DNA from: Hydrogenophaga sp. SL48
Lineage (GTDB): Bacteria > Pseudomonadota > Gammaproteobacteria > Burkholderiales > Burkholderiaceae_C
DNA: 64,000 nt
Assembly: GCF_021729865.1 (NCBI RefSeq)
Contig: NZ_CP063400.1
Coordinates: forward strand, 4,712,001 to 4,776,000
Reading direction: 5' to 3'
In this document: one piece after another, positions 54,321 to 63,067 of the stretch
How positions within the stretch are numbered: position 1 is the first letter of the stretch
Layout: every line of letters starts with the position of its first letter
Program-made: the position numbers and the translations under genes
Notes under the pieces: model-generated
Databases searched by the model: none
What the model was told of the DNA's origin: nothing
What the model saw: the letters and a program-made list of their open reading frames with translations, nothing else

Positions 54321-54557
54321 TCAGAGGCCGAGCAGCTTCTTGGCGTCGCCGAGGGCCTTCATGGACGCGTCGTGCTTGCCTTCCTTGTGCATTTTTTCGC
54401 CTTCCGCGCGCAAGGATTTCACCTTGTCCATGTCGCTCATGGACAGGCTCGGGTTGGTGCCGAGCTTGGCATCGATGGCCTTCATTTCGTTGGGGCAGTT
54501 GTGGGCAAACGCCACGGAGCAGAACAGCAGGGCGGACGCGGTCACCAGGGTTTTCAT
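54321..54557 (-). CDS. Small exported hypothetical protein
   Basis: 78 residues. Signal peptide MKTLVTASALLFCSVAFA, then a 60-residue helical, charged protein (AHNCPNEMKAIDAKLGTNPS). It has one cysteine in the mature part. GGAGACACCCC before the ATG gives a ribosome-binding site. I do not recognise the family. Reads in the same direction as the M48 protease upstream, 47 bp away. Confidence 0.8.
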   Translation of the reverse strand: MKTLVTASALLFCSVAFAHNCPNEMKAIDAKLGTNPSLSMSDMDKVKSLRAEGEKMHKEGKHDASMKALGDAKKLLGL

Positions 54558-54604
54558 GGGGTGTCTCCTTCGGGTGGGTGCCGGCAAGCGCCGACAGGCG
54601 GATG

Positions 54605-55453
54605 CTAGCCCCGCCGGGCCCGCTCGTACAGGCCCTGCACCTTTGGCACGTTCGCCTGCAGCTCCCTGATGCGGTTGGGCCCGCTCGGGTGGGTGGAGAG
54701 AAACGCCGGGCCGCCGCCCTTGTTGGCCGAGGCCATCTTCTGCCACAGGCTCACGCTGGCCTGGGGCTGGAAGCCGGCGCGGGCGGCCAGCTCCAGGCCC
54801 ACGAGGTCGGCCTCGCTCTCGTCTTCCCGGCTGAACTTGAGCGTGAGCAGCTGGGCGCTCAGGTCGGCGGCGACGGTGCCGATGTTGCCCAGGCCCAGCA
54901 ACTCGGCGCCCAGGCGCAGGCCGAGGTTGGTGGCGCTGCTTTTGGCCAGGCGCTCGCGGGCGTGTTCGCGCAGCGCGTGGGCCATCTCGTGGCCCATGAT
55001 CATCGCGGCTTCGTCGTCCGTGAGCTTGAGCTGGCTCAGGATGCCGGTGTAGAAGGCGATCTTGCCACCGGGCAGGCAGAAGGCATTGATCTGGTCGCTG
55101 TTGATCAGCGCCACTTGCCATTGCCAGTCCTTGGCGCGCGGGTTCCAGGCGGCCGCAAACGGAATGATGCGTTTGGCGATGGCATGCAGCCGCTGGGTCT
55201 GCGGATGGTTGGCGGGAACGAGCGCGTTCTTTTGCTTCGCTTCCTGCACGGTCTGGACGAACTGCTGGCTGCCAGCCTTCTCGATCTGGTCGGCGGGCAC
55301 GAGCTTGCGCATGCTGGAGGCTTTGCCCACATCGACCTGCGCCACGGCGGGCAGGGCGGCCGCCGCAGCCCCCGCGAGCACGAAGGCGCGGCGCACCTGC
55401 CAGGGGCCGCGCTGTGGAGCGGAGGATGTCTTGAGGTCGCAGAGAAAACACAT
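54605..55453 (-). CDS. M48-family metalloprotease
   Basis: 282 residues. N-terminal export signal with twin arginines (QVRRAFVLAGAAAAALPAVAQ), then a zinc peptidase with HEMAH at 155-159 and the third ligand in EDESEADLVGLELA. Similar to periplasmic LoiP/BepA-like proteases. The fold begins about residue 45. Divergent from the AmpG-like gene, 47 bp apart. Confidence 0.9.
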   Translation of the reverse strand: MCFLCDLKTSSAPQRGPWQVRRAFVLAGAAAAALPAVAQVDVGKASSMRKLVPADQIEKAGSQQFVQTVQEAKQKNALVPANHPQTQRLHAIAKRIIPFAAAWNPRAKDWQWQVALINSDQINAFCLPGGKIAFYTGILSQLKLTDDEAAMIMGHEMAHALREHARERLAKSSATNLGLRLGAELLGLGNIGTVAADLSAQLLTLKFSREDESEADLVGLELAARAGFQPQASVSLWQKMASANKGGGPAFLSTHPSGPNRIRELQANVPKVQGLYERARRG

Positions 55454-55500
55454 GGGTCAATAATAGGCAAAGCCCCAGCCGGGCGCACCCACCTGTCGCA

Positions 55501-56910
55501 ATGACCGAGAACGCCGTCACGCTTTCGAGCCCCGAAACCACTGCCCGACCCACCTGGGGCGAGACGCTGCGCGCTTACCTGGAGCCCGCCAGCCTGCGCA
55601 TGTTCGCGCTCGGCTTCTCGGCCGGGCTGCCGCTGCTGCTGGTCTTGGGCACGCTGAGCTTTCGCTTGCGCGAGGCCGGGCTGGACCGAACGACCATCGG
55701 TTACCTGAGCTGGGTGGGGCTGGCGTATGGCTTCAAGTGGTGCTGGTCGCCGCTGGTGGACCGCCTGTCGATCCCGATGCTCACGCGCTGGATGGGGCGG
55801 CGTCGCAGTTGGTTGCTGCTGTCGCAGGGCGCGATCATGGCGGCGCTGGTGGGCATGGCGCTGTCGGACCCGCGCACCGGGCTGAACGTGGTGGTGTGGT
55901 GCGCGCTGGCGGTGGCGTTCGCCTCGGCCACGCAGGACATCGCGCTGGACGCCTTCCGCATCGAGTCCGCCGACGCGCGGCACCAGGGCGTGCTCGCCGC
56001 GACCTACCAGACGGGCTACCGGCTGGCGATGATCTGGGCGGGCGCGGGGGTGTTGTGGCTGGCGGCGCGGGCCGAGGTGGCGCCGGCCGCGGTGGCGGCG
56101 GTCACGGCAGCTGCCGATGCCGCGAAGCCGGCGCCCGGGTCGCTGTACCAGAACGCGGCTTGGACCACGGCCTACCTCGTCATGGCCGCGAGCATGCTGG
56201 TGGGCGTGGTCACGGTGCTGTTCTCGCGCGAGCCCGTGCAGCTGGCCGTGCCGCCCGCACGCAATGCGGCCGAGTGGTTCCGGGGCGCTTTCGTCGAGCC
56301 CTTTGCCGACTTCCTGAAGCGCTACGGCCATCAGGCGCTGCTGATCCTGGCGCTGATCGGCGTTTACCGCATCAGCGACGTGGTGATGGGCATCATGGCC
56401 AACCCGTTCTACGTGGACATGGGCTACACCAAGGACGAGGTGGCGGCGGTCACCAAGGTCTACGGCGTGATCATGACCCTGGTGGGCGCCTTCATCGGCG
56501 GCGCGCTGTCACTGCGCTGGGGCGTGATGCGGGTGCTGATGCTGGGTGCCATCCTGTCGGCCGCGAGCAACCTGCTGTTCGCCTGGCTGGCTGGTCATGG
56601 CCACGACGTGACGGCGCTGATCGCCGTGATCTCTGCCGACAACCTGAGCGCGGGCGTGGCCTCGGCCGCGTTCATTGCCTACCTTTCCAGCCTCACGAAC
56701 GTCACCTACTCGGCCACGCAGTACGCACTGTTCAGTTCCATGATGCTGCTTGCACCCAAGTGGCTGGCGGGGTACTCGGGCGCGTTTGTCGATGCCCATG
56801 ACTACCCGACCTTCTTCACCGCGACAGCCTTTCTCGGTGTGCCGGTGTTGCTCCTGATCTGGTTGGCCACCCGGCTCATTCCTGTGCCGGAACGTCCAGC
56901 AGGGTCTTGA
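55501..56910 (+). CDS. ampG: AmpG-like MFS permease
   Basis: 469 residues, about 12 membrane helices. FALGFSAGLPLLLVLGTLSF, WVGLAYGFKWCWSPLVDRL and ATQDIALDAFRIE are AmpG signatures. AmpG imports anhydro-muropeptides for wall recycling. Two periplasmic loops are Ala-rich. Its 3' end overlaps the convergent acyl-CoA ligase gene by 35 bp. Confidence 0.9.
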   Translation: MTENAVTLSSPETTARPTWGETLRAYLEPASLRMFALGFSAGLPLLLVLGTLSFRLREAGLDRTTIGYLSWVGLAYGFKWCWSPLVDRLSIPMLTRWMGRRRSWLLLSQGAIMAALVGMALSDPRTGLNVVVWCALAVAFASATQDIALDAFRIESADARHQGVLAATYQTGYRLAMIWAGAGVLWLAARAEVAPAAVAAVTAAADAAKPAPGSLYQNAAWTTAYLVMAASMLVGVVTVLFSREPVQLAVPPARNAAEWFRGAFVEPFADFLKRYGHQALLILALIGVYRISDVVMGIMANPFYVDMGYTKDEVAAVTKVYGVIMTLVGAFIGGALSLRWGVMRVLMLGAILSAASNLLFAWLAGHGHDVTALIAVISADNLSAGVASAAFIAYLSSLTNVTYSATQYALFSSMMLLAPKWLAGYSGAFVDAHDYPTFFTATAFLGVPVLLLIWLATRLIPVPERPAGS

Positions 56911-58429
56911 GCGCGGCCTTCTGCACCTTGCCCAGCGCGGTCTTGGGCAGGGCGTCCACCCGCAGCCAGCGCCGGGGCCACTTGTAGCGCGCCAGCCGGC
57001 CGTCGAGGAAGTGCTGAAAGGGCGCGGCCCAGTCGCCGCCCACCGATGCATCGGGCCGCAGCACCAGCACGGCGACCGCCACCTCGCCCCAGCGCGCATC
57101 GGCCTGCCCGACCACGCTGCACTCGATCACGGAAGGGTGTTGCAGCAGCAGGTTCTCGATCTCGGCCGGGTAGATGTTTTCGCCGCCGGAAATGATCATG
57201 TCCTTGGCGCGGCCGACCACCGTGTAGCTGCCGTCGGTGGCCTGCTGCGCGAGGTCGCCGCTGTGGAAGAAGCCGTTGGTGTCACAGGCCGCTCGGTCGG
57301 GCCAGTAGCGCCGCACGACGTTGGGCGCGCGCAGGCAGAGCTCGCCAACCTCGCCGGGCGCCACCACTTCACCCAATGCGCTGCGCAGCGTCACTTCCAC
57401 ACCCGGTGCAGGCCAGCCACACGAGCCGGCGTGCGACACCGCGCGTTCCGGCGGCAGCGCGATGGAGAACGGTCCGGTCTCGGTGCTGCCGTACACGTTG
57501 CACACCGGCACACCGCGCGAATGAAATGCGGCCAGGGGAGCGGGCGGCAGCACGCTGGAGCCCGCCCACACGGCGCGCAGGCAGGTCAGATCGGTGGCCG
57601 CCCACAACGCATGTTCGGTCAGTGCCTTCAATGTGGCCGGCACCTGCAGCGTGAGGGTGGGGCGATCGGTGGTGATGGCCCGCAGCGTGGCGCTGGCGTC
57701 GAAGCGGCTGTGCAGCAGCACGTGCGCGCCCACCGAGAGCGCGGGCAGGGTCTGGATGCACAGACCGCCCACGTGGAACAGCGGCAGCACGGTGAGCACC
57801 GTGTCGCTGGCGGTCAGGCCCTGCACCTGCGCCGCCATCGCCATGTTGGCCAGCAGGTTGCCCTGCGTGTGCACGGCGGCCTTGGGCGCACCGGTGGTGC
57901 CCGAGGTGTAGACCAGCATCACGGGGAGGTCCGTTGCCTCGGTCACTGGCGCGGGGAGGGCGGTGAAGGCTGCCTGCGTGTTCAGCTCGCGCAGCGCGAC
58001 GCAGACCGGGCCACCCGGTACGGCGCACAGGGCGGTGGCAGCGTCGGCAAACGTCGCGTCGTGCACCAGGCAGCGCGGCGCGCAGTCGGCCAGCACCGCC
58101 GCCCACTCGGCCGGTGCGAGGCGGTGGTTGAGCGGCACGAGCATGGCACCCAACCGCGCGAGCGCGAACAGCAGTGCGATCTGGGTCGGGTGGTTGAGGC
58201 CCAGCCAGGCGACGCGGTCGCCCGGCTGAACGCCCCAGCGGGTGGCGAGGTCCTGCGCCAGCGCGTCGGCCTGTTGCATCAGATCCGAATAGCTCAGGGT
58301 GGGCATCGCCGCTTGTCCGGGCTCACGGCCACTGAGCGCCGGTGCATCGGGTCGGGCCGTCGCCAGGCCGCGCAGGAGGGCGGTCAGCGAAGGGGCGGGC
58401 AGCGGCGGCGGGGCGGTTGGGGTGAACAT
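56876..58429 (-). CDS. AMP-forming acyl-CoA ligase
   Basis: 517 residues. ANL-family adenylating enzyme: the phosphate loop is LVYTSGTTGAPKAAVHTQGN, the A5 motif is VYGSTETGPFS, A8 is DMIISGGENIYPAEIE, and the catalytic lysine lies in LPKTALGKVQK. It activates a carboxylic acid as an acyl-AMP and then as the CoA ester; chain length and substrate cannot be read. Divergent from the two-component genes. Confidence 0.92.
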   Translation of the reverse strand: MFTPTAPPPLPAPSLTALLRGLATARPDAPALSGREPGQAAMPTLSYSDLMQQADALAQDLATRWGVQPGDRVAWLGLNHPTQIALLFALARLGAMLVPLNHRLAPAEWAAVLADCAPRCLVHDATFADAATALCAVPGGPVCVALRELNTQAAFTALPAPVTEATDLPVMLVYTSGTTGAPKAAVHTQGNLLANMAMAAQVQGLTASDTVLTVLPLFHVGGLCIQTLPALSVGAHVLLHSRFDASATLRAITTDRPTLTLQVPATLKALTEHALWAATDLTCLRAVWAGSSVLPPAPLAAFHSRGVPVCNVYGSTETGPFSIALPPERAVSHAGSCGWPAPGVEVTLRSALGEVVAPGEVGELCLRAPNVVRRYWPDRAACDTNGFFHSGDLAQQATDGSYTVVGRAKDMIISGGENIYPAEIENLLLQHPSVIECSVVGQADARWGEVAVAVLVLRPDASVGGDWAAPFQHFLDGRLARYKWPRRWLRVDALPKTALGKVQKAALKTLLDVPAQE

Positions 58430-58501
58430 TCACGCAACTTTACGCGAGCGATCCACGCGCTTCACGCGCGTGCGTGACGATGGGCTTGGCGTCACCCGTT
58501 C

Positions 58502-58612
58502 AACGATCCGCCGCCGGGCCGCCCCAAGGCGGATCAGCCCCCGGACCCGGGTTGCACCGGGGCCCTCCCCATTGCATGGGCAACGCCCCTGCGGTGGAGT
58601 GTGGGGGCCACC
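58502..58612. repeat. Dispersed palindromic repeat R16, type B inverted
   Basis: CGCCGCCGGGCCGCCCCAAG with an extended hairpin part (CCCCCGGACCCGGG and CCATTGCATGG) and a closing GTGGAGTGTGGGGG. It lies between the acyl-CoA ligase and response-regulator starts, in a region that must also hold both promoters. Confidence 0.65.
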
Positions 58613-58633
58613 TACCTCGCTACACTGAAAGCC

Positions 58634-59365
58634 ATGAACGCTCCCAGCCCCACCCGCCTCCTGATGATCGAAGACGACGCGCGTCTGGCGCAGATGGTCA
58701 CCGAGTACCTGGCCCAGTCCGGCTACGCGGTCATCCACGCGAGCGACGGTGAAAAAGGCCTGGAGCAGCTGCCGCTGCTGCAGCCCGAACTCGTGATCCT
58801 GGACCTGATGATGCCGGGCATTGATGGGCTCGAAGTCTGCCGCCGCATCCGCGCGCTGCCCAACGACAGCGCGCGCGTGCCGGTGCTGATGCTCACCGCC
58901 AAGGGTGATCCGATGGACCGCATCATCGGTCTCGAACTGGGCGCCGACGACTACCTGCCCAAACCCTTCGAGCCGCGCGAGCTGCTGGCGCGCATCCGCG
59001 CGGTGCTGCGCCGCCGGGGCGAGCCCACGGGCACCGCGACCGCCACGCGCAGCACGCCGGTCTTGCGCTTCGGTTCGCTGGAGATCGACCGAGACGCCCG
59101 CACGGTGCAGGTGGGCAGCGGTGTGTGCGACCTGACCTCCTACCAGTTTGATCTGCTGGTGGCGATGGCCGAGCGCGCCGGGCGCGTGCTCACGCGCGAC
59201 CAGATCATGGAGGCCGTGCGCGGGCGCGAGCTGGAGGCGTTTGACCGCAGCATCGACGTGCACATTGGCCGCATCCGCAACGCCATCGAAGCCGACAGCA
59301 AGGAGCCCAAGCGCATCCTGACGGTGCGGGGCGTGGGTTACGTGTTCGCGAAACAACAGGACTGA
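58634..59365 (+). CDS. OmpR-family response regulator (RstA/OmpR-like)
   Basis: 243 residues. Receiver with IEDD (12-15), D57 in LVILDLMMPGIDG, MLTAKGD and PKPFEPRELL; winged-helix DNA-binding domain ending ILTVRGVGYVFAKQQD. ATG at 58634. It pairs with the kinase at 59616, but a 250-bp gap filled by a repeat separates them. Confidence 0.93.
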   Translation: MNAPSPTRLLMIEDDARLAQMVTEYLAQSGYAVIHASDGEKGLEQLPLLQPELVILDLMMPGIDGLEVCRRIRALPNDSARVPVLMLTAKGDPMDRIIGLELGADDYLPKPFEPRELLARIRAVLRRRGEPTGTATATRSTPVLRFGSLEIDRDARTVQVGSGVCDLTSYQFDLLVAMAERAGRVLTRDQIMEAVRGRELEAFDRSIDVHIGRIRNAIEADSKEPKRILTVRGVGYVFAKQQD

Positions 59366-59368
59366 TGG

Positions 59369-59545
59369 TGACCCCCCTGCGCCGCTTCGCTCGCCTTGCA
59401 GGCCGCAGCATGGGACAGAGCCCATGCTTCTTCGGGCTGTCCGAGCCTGCGCAGGCAGGCTCAGAGCCGCGGCCCTCAGCCCCCCGGGGGGACAACGCCT
59501 GCAGCCCGGCGAAGCCGGTTCTGCGGCGTTCTGGGGTGGGGGGCA
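59369..59545. repeat. Dispersed palindromic repeat R17, type A, expanded
   Basis: CCCCCTGCGCCGCTTCGC at the head and GCCCGGCGAAGCCGGTTCTG at the tail match type A, but about 80 bp of extra palindromic sequence lies between, including AGCATGGGACAGAGCCCATGCT and GAGCCTGCGCAGGCAGGCTC. It sits between a response regulator and its kinase. Confidence 0.7.
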
Positions 59546-59615
59546 CTTCTCTGGCGCCACATGGTGGGTGCACGCATCTGCATCTGCGTCGCTGGTTCGG
59601 CTTTGGAGCGCGACC

Positions 59616-60869
59616 ATGAAAGGTCTGTGGGGTCAGCGCCTGTACCTGCGCATCTGGCTGGCGGTGGTGGCGGCGGTGGCGGTGCTGGCGCTGATGGCAG
59701 GCTGGTTGTGGCAGATGGCGCTGGACCGCGACCGCGAGGAGCGCGATGCGCGGACGGCGCGCGAGATTTTTCTGCGCAACGGCGCGGGCGAGATCGTCGG
59801 CCAGGCGCCCGCCCAGGCGGTGCGTGTGCCCGGCCAGGGGCTGGAGTTCCAGGTGCAGATGAAAGACGGCCAGACGCTGTACATCCAGCTGCCCCGGCCC
59901 AATCGCCCGCCCGGAAGCACCGCATCGAACCGCCGCAGCCTGTTTGGCCTTCAGTCGCCGTATGGGTTTGCCTGGCTGCTGGGTCTGGTCGCGCTGGCCG
60001 TGGCACTGGGCGCGTATCCCATCGTGCGCCGCCTGACCAAGCGCCTGGAGGGCTTGCAGCGTGGTGTGGAGCGCTGGGGGCAGGGTGATCTGAGCACGCG
60101 CCTGCCGGTGTCGGGGGAGGACGAGGTGGCCTTTCTGGCCGAGCGTTTCAATTCGGCGGCTGAACGAGTGCAGACGCTGATGCTCTCGCACAAGGCCTTG
60201 CTCGCCAACGCATCGCACGAACTGCGTTCGCCACTGGCGCGCATCCGCATGGGGCTGGAGCTGCTGGGCCATGACGCGGCGCACGCGAGCCAGCGCGCCG
60301 AGGTGGCCCGCAACATCGAGGAGCTGGACCAGCTGATCGACGAAATCTTGCTTGCGAGCCGGCTGGACGTGCGCGACGCCAACGAGGCCTCGGCCATCGG
60401 CCCGACCGAAGAGGTGGACCTCGTGGGGCTGGCGGCCGAGGAGTGCTCGCGCACCGGCGCCGAGCTCGATGTGGCCGAAGGCATTTCGCCGGTGCTGGTT
60501 CAGGGCCACGCCAAGCTGCTGCGCCGCCTGCTGCGCAACCTGCTGGAAAACGCGCGCCGCTATGGGCAGCCGGTGGGGGCGGGCGGTGTGGTCGAGCCGG
60601 TGCGGCTGGGGATCGCGATGCACACGACCGGTCTCGCGCCGGCCATGGTGCGGGTGAGTGTGGAAGACCGGGGCCCTGGCGTGCCGGCCGCGCTGCGTGA
60701 GCGCATCTTCGAGCCTTTCTACCGGCTGCCCGGCGCCAGCGAGAGCGTGGGTGGCGTGGGCCTGGGCCTGTCGCTGGTCAAGTCGATCGCCACCCGCCAC
60801 CAAGGTCGCGTGCATTGCGAAGACCGGCCCGGGGGGGGCGCGCGTTTTGTGGTGGACCTGCCTTTGTAA
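59616..60869 (+). CDS. Sensor histidine kinase (RstB/EnvZ-like)
   Basis: 417 residues. Membrane helix about 11-33, an 80-residue periplasmic part, second helix about 115-136, HAMP, then the phosphoacceptor block LLANASHELRSPLARIRM (H201) and a HATPase domain with LLRNLLENARRYG, EDRGPGVP and GVGLGLSLVKSIA. ATG at 59616 is the first after repeat R17. Confidence 0.92.
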   Translation: MKGLWGQRLYLRIWLAVVAAVAVLALMAGWLWQMALDRDREERDARTAREIFLRNGAGEIVGQAPAQAVRVPGQGLEFQVQMKDGQTLYIQLPRPNRPPGSTASNRRSLFGLQSPYGFAWLLGLVALAVALGAYPIVRRLTKRLEGLQRGVERWGQGDLSTRLPVSGEDEVAFLAERFNSAAERVQTLMLSHKALLANASHELRSPLARIRMGLELLGHDAAHASQRAEVARNIEELDQLIDEILLASRLDVRDANEASAIGPTEEVDLVGLAAEECSRTGAELDVAEGISPVLVQGHAKLLRRLLRNLLENARRYGQPVGAGGVVEPVRLGIAMHTTGLAPAMVRVSVEDRGPGVPAALRERIFEPFYRLPGASESVGGVGLGLSLVKSIATRHQGRVHCEDRPGGGARFVVDLPL

Positions 60870-61142
60870 CTGCAGGTAATTACTGTTTCCTTGGCGTACA
60901 TGCGAGCAACGGTCCACACCGTGTGTTCATAGGCCTTTGGACGTGTTTTTGATGAAATCAGAGCGTTGATTTCCATCGAAGTGCCGCGTTTCTCCCCCAA
61001 ACGGGGGATGTACGAAATACTTATTGCAACGCACAATTTACGGGTTGCTGTCACAACATCAATCAAAGATCCGGCAAACACCAATACGTCTTTGCAACGT
61101 TTGAAACTGGTCTCCCAACGACGTCCTTCCAAGGACTTTCAA

Positions 61143-61168
61143 AGCCACCGCGAGGTGGCTTTTTTTTT
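61143..61168 (+). terminator. Rho-independent terminator, rightward
   Basis: AGCCACC and GGTGGCT pair around a GCGA tetraloop, followed by T9. It ends either the kinase transcript, 270 bp upstream, or an unrecognised RNA from the AT-rich region. Confidence 0.85.
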
Positions 61169-61181
61169 GTCTGTGCGCAAC

Positions 61182-61207
61182 AAAAAGGGCGTCCGAAGAC
61201 GCCCTTT
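61182..61207 (-). terminator. Rho-independent terminator, leftward
   Basis: Read on the minus strand, AAAGGGCGTC and GACGCCCTTT pair around a TTCG tetraloop and lead into T5. It is 30 bp past the stop of the zinc-finger gene, which it terminates. Confidence 0.85.
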
Positions 61208-61237
61208 GACTGTGTGAAGCGGTGTCGAAATGAAATC

Positions 61238-61444
61238 TCAGTGTCCGTGGGACACCACCTCGCCGGCCTTCAGCTGGTACACCGTGCCGCAGTAAGGGCA
61301 GCGGGCGGTGCCCGTCTTCGCCACATCCAGGTAGACCTTGGGGTGGCTGTTCCAGAGCTTCATGTCGGCCTTTGGGCTGGGGCAGAAGATGCCGCCCTGG
61401 TGGTTCAGGTCGGCGGCGGCCAGTTCGATCGTTGCGTTTTTCAT
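61238..61444 (-). CDS. Zinc-finger domain-containing small protein
   Basis: 68 residues. A C-terminal zf-CHCC-type site of three Cys and one His is visible: ADLNHQGGIFCPSP, SHPKVYLDV and ARCPYCGTVYQL. It resembles the mitochondrial complex I assembly protein NDUFS6. Common next to ilvE in related bacteria. ATG at 61444 gives MKNATIELAAADL. Confidence 0.9.
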   Translation of the reverse strand: MKNATIELAAADLNHQGGIFCPSPKADMKLWNSHPKVYLDVAKTGTARCPYCGTVYQLKAGEVVSHGH

Positions 61445-61489
61445 ATCAAACACCTGTCTTGAAAAGAGGGGGAGCAGCGTCCAGAACAT

Positions 61490-61560
61490 CGCGGAACCGG
61501 CTTTGCCGGGCCGCAGATGTTGCCCCCTTGAGGGGGTCGCGCGAAGCGCGGCGGGGGTGG
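61490..61560. repeat. Dispersed palindromic repeat R18, type A inverted
   Basis: GCGGAACCGGCTTTGCCGGG, CCCCCTTGAGGGGG and GCGAAGCGCGGCGGGGG lie between ilvE and the downstream zinc-finger gene. Confidence 0.7.
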
Positions 61561-61561
61561 G

Positions 61562-62500
61562 TCACACCTTGCTCAACCAGTGGGCGTACTTGGGATTGCG
61601 GCCATTGACGATGTCAAAGAACGCGCTCTGGATTTTTTCGGTGATCGGGCCGCGCGAGCCGCTGCCCAGCTCGATGCGGTCGAGTTCGCGGATCGGGGTC
61701 ACTTCGGCGGCGGTGCCGGTGAAGAAGGCCTCGTCGGCGATGTAGACCTCGTCGCGCGTGATGCGCTTCTGAATGATTTCCAGCCCCAGGTCCTTGGCGA
61801 TGTGGAACACGGTGTTGCGGGTGATGCCGTTCAGGGCACCGGCCGACAGGTCGGGCGTGTAGATCACGCCGTTCTTCACCACGAAGATGTTCTCGCCGGC
61901 GCCCTCGCTCACAAAGCCCGAGCTGTCCAGCAGCAGGGCTTCGTCGTAACCCTCGTCGGTCACTTCCATGTTGGCCAGGATGGAGTTGGTGTAGTTGCTC
62001 ACCGCCTTGGCCTGCGTCATGGTGATGTTGACGTGATGGCGGGTGTAGCTGCTGGTCTTGACGCGGATGCCGCGCTTCAGGCCCTCTTCACCCAGATAAG
62101 CGCCCCAGGCCCAGGCAGCAACCATCAGGTGGATGGTGTTGCCCTTGGGGCTGACGCCCAGCTTCTTGTCGCCGATCCAGGTCAGCGGGCGGATGTAGCA
62201 GCTCTCCAGCTTGTTTTCGCGCACCACGGCCTTCTGGGCTTCGTTCACTTCTTCCTTGGTGAACGGCAGCTTCATGCGCAGGATCTTGGCGCTGTTGAAC
62301 AGGCGCTCGGTGTGTTCTTCCAGACGGAAGATCGCCGTGCCGCCCTGCGCGTTGTAGGCGCGCACGCCTTCAAAGGCGCCGCAGCCGTAGTGCAGCGTGT
62401 GGGTCAGCACATGGATCTTGGCGTCGCGCCAGTCGACCATCTGGCCGTCCATCCAGATCTTGCCGTCGCGGTCGGACATCGAGGGAACTACGGGGCTCAT
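61562..62500 (-). CDS. ilvE: Branched-chain amino acid aminotransferase IlvE
   Basis: 312 residues. Last step of Leu, Ile and Val synthesis, PLP-dependent. HTLHYGCGAFEGVRAY, the PLP lysine K165 in MTQAKAVSNYTNSILA, LLLDSSGFVSEGAGENIFVV and FFTGTAAEVTPIRELD are all present. ATG at 62500 has AAAGGAC upstream. Followed by the zinc-finger gene. Confidence 0.96.
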   Translation of the reverse strand: MSPVVPSMSDRDGKIWMDGQMVDWRDAKIHVLTHTLHYGCGAFEGVRAYNAQGGTAIFRLEEHTERLFNSAKILRMKLPFTKEEVNEAQKAVVRENKLESCYIRPLTWIGDKKLGVSPKGNTIHLMVAAWAWGAYLGEEGLKRGIRVKTSSYTRHHVNITMTQAKAVSNYTNSILANMEVTDEGYDEALLLDSSGFVSEGAGENIFVVKNGVIYTPDLSAGALNGITRNTVFHIAKDLGLEIIQKRITRDEVYIADEAFFTGTAAEVTPIRELDRIELGSGSRGPITEKIQSAFFDIVNGRNPKYAHWLSKV

Positions 62501-62557
62501 GCATGCGTCCTTTGAAATGGGAGGGCGGCCTCGGGGAGGGCCTGCCAACCCGCCATT

Positions 62558-62989
62558 TTACGGCGCCGCGTCGACGGCTGGGTCTGCTGGCGCGGCTTCA
62601 GCGCTCGGGCGCTGGAGGGACCATTCCCGCAGCCGCCCGCCACGGAAACTCGCCGTGACCGACGAGTCGCTGCCGTCGGTCCAGCGGAATTGTTCCGGCT
62701 CTTCGCCTTCCGGCGTCAGGCGCTCGCCCAGCGAACGCGTCATCGCCAGCACGTGCATCAGCGTCACCCCAGGCTTGAGCTTGGCGTTGAGCATGACGGC
62801 GCTGTCCACGTGGCCGATGGGCCGGCTCGACGCGCGTTTGAACACCGTCATCAGCCGCGTGACGTGCAGCAGCAGCCACATGACCAGACCACCGGTCACC
62901 ACGGCCACGCCGGCCCAGCCGTATTTCTGGTGGGCCAGGACCAGCAGCGCGGCGCCGGCCAGCGGAATCACAAATCTCTGGAAGTTCAT
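62558..62989 (-). CDS. Small membrane-anchored hypothetical protein
   Basis: 143 residues. Two N-terminal hydrophobic helices (FVIPLAGAALLVLAH and GVAVVTGGLVMWLLLHV), then a cytoplasmic or periplasmic part with KLKPGVTLMHVLAMTRSLGE. Not recognised. Lies between radA and ilvE, same direction. ATG at 62989 is preferred over one 15 codons earlier. Confidence 0.8.
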   Translation of the reverse strand: MNFQRFVIPLAGAALLVLAHQKYGWAGVAVVTGGLVMWLLLHVTRLMTVFKRASSRPIGHVDSAVMLNAKLKPGVTLMHVLAMTRSLGERLTPEGEEPEQFRWTDGSDSSVTASFRGGRLREWSLQRPSAEAAPADPAVDAAP

Positions 62990-63067
62990 GCCTTGAATTG
63001 TCGTGGCTGTCGGCGGGCGGGCTGTTGCGGACAACGCTTACCCGCTGCAGCCCAGCGCGGGGGCACT

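Larger units (their letters stand above)
60870..61237. other. AT-richer intergenic region with two terminators
   Basis: About 370 bp. Between 60880 and 61140 the sequence is clearly less GC-rich than its surroundings and has no convincing gene, though a frame on the plus strand (60966-61217) stays open. It ends with a rightward terminator at 61143-61168 and a leftward one at 61182-61207. A small RNA or a decayed mobile fragment would fit; neither is recognised. Confidence 0.5.
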
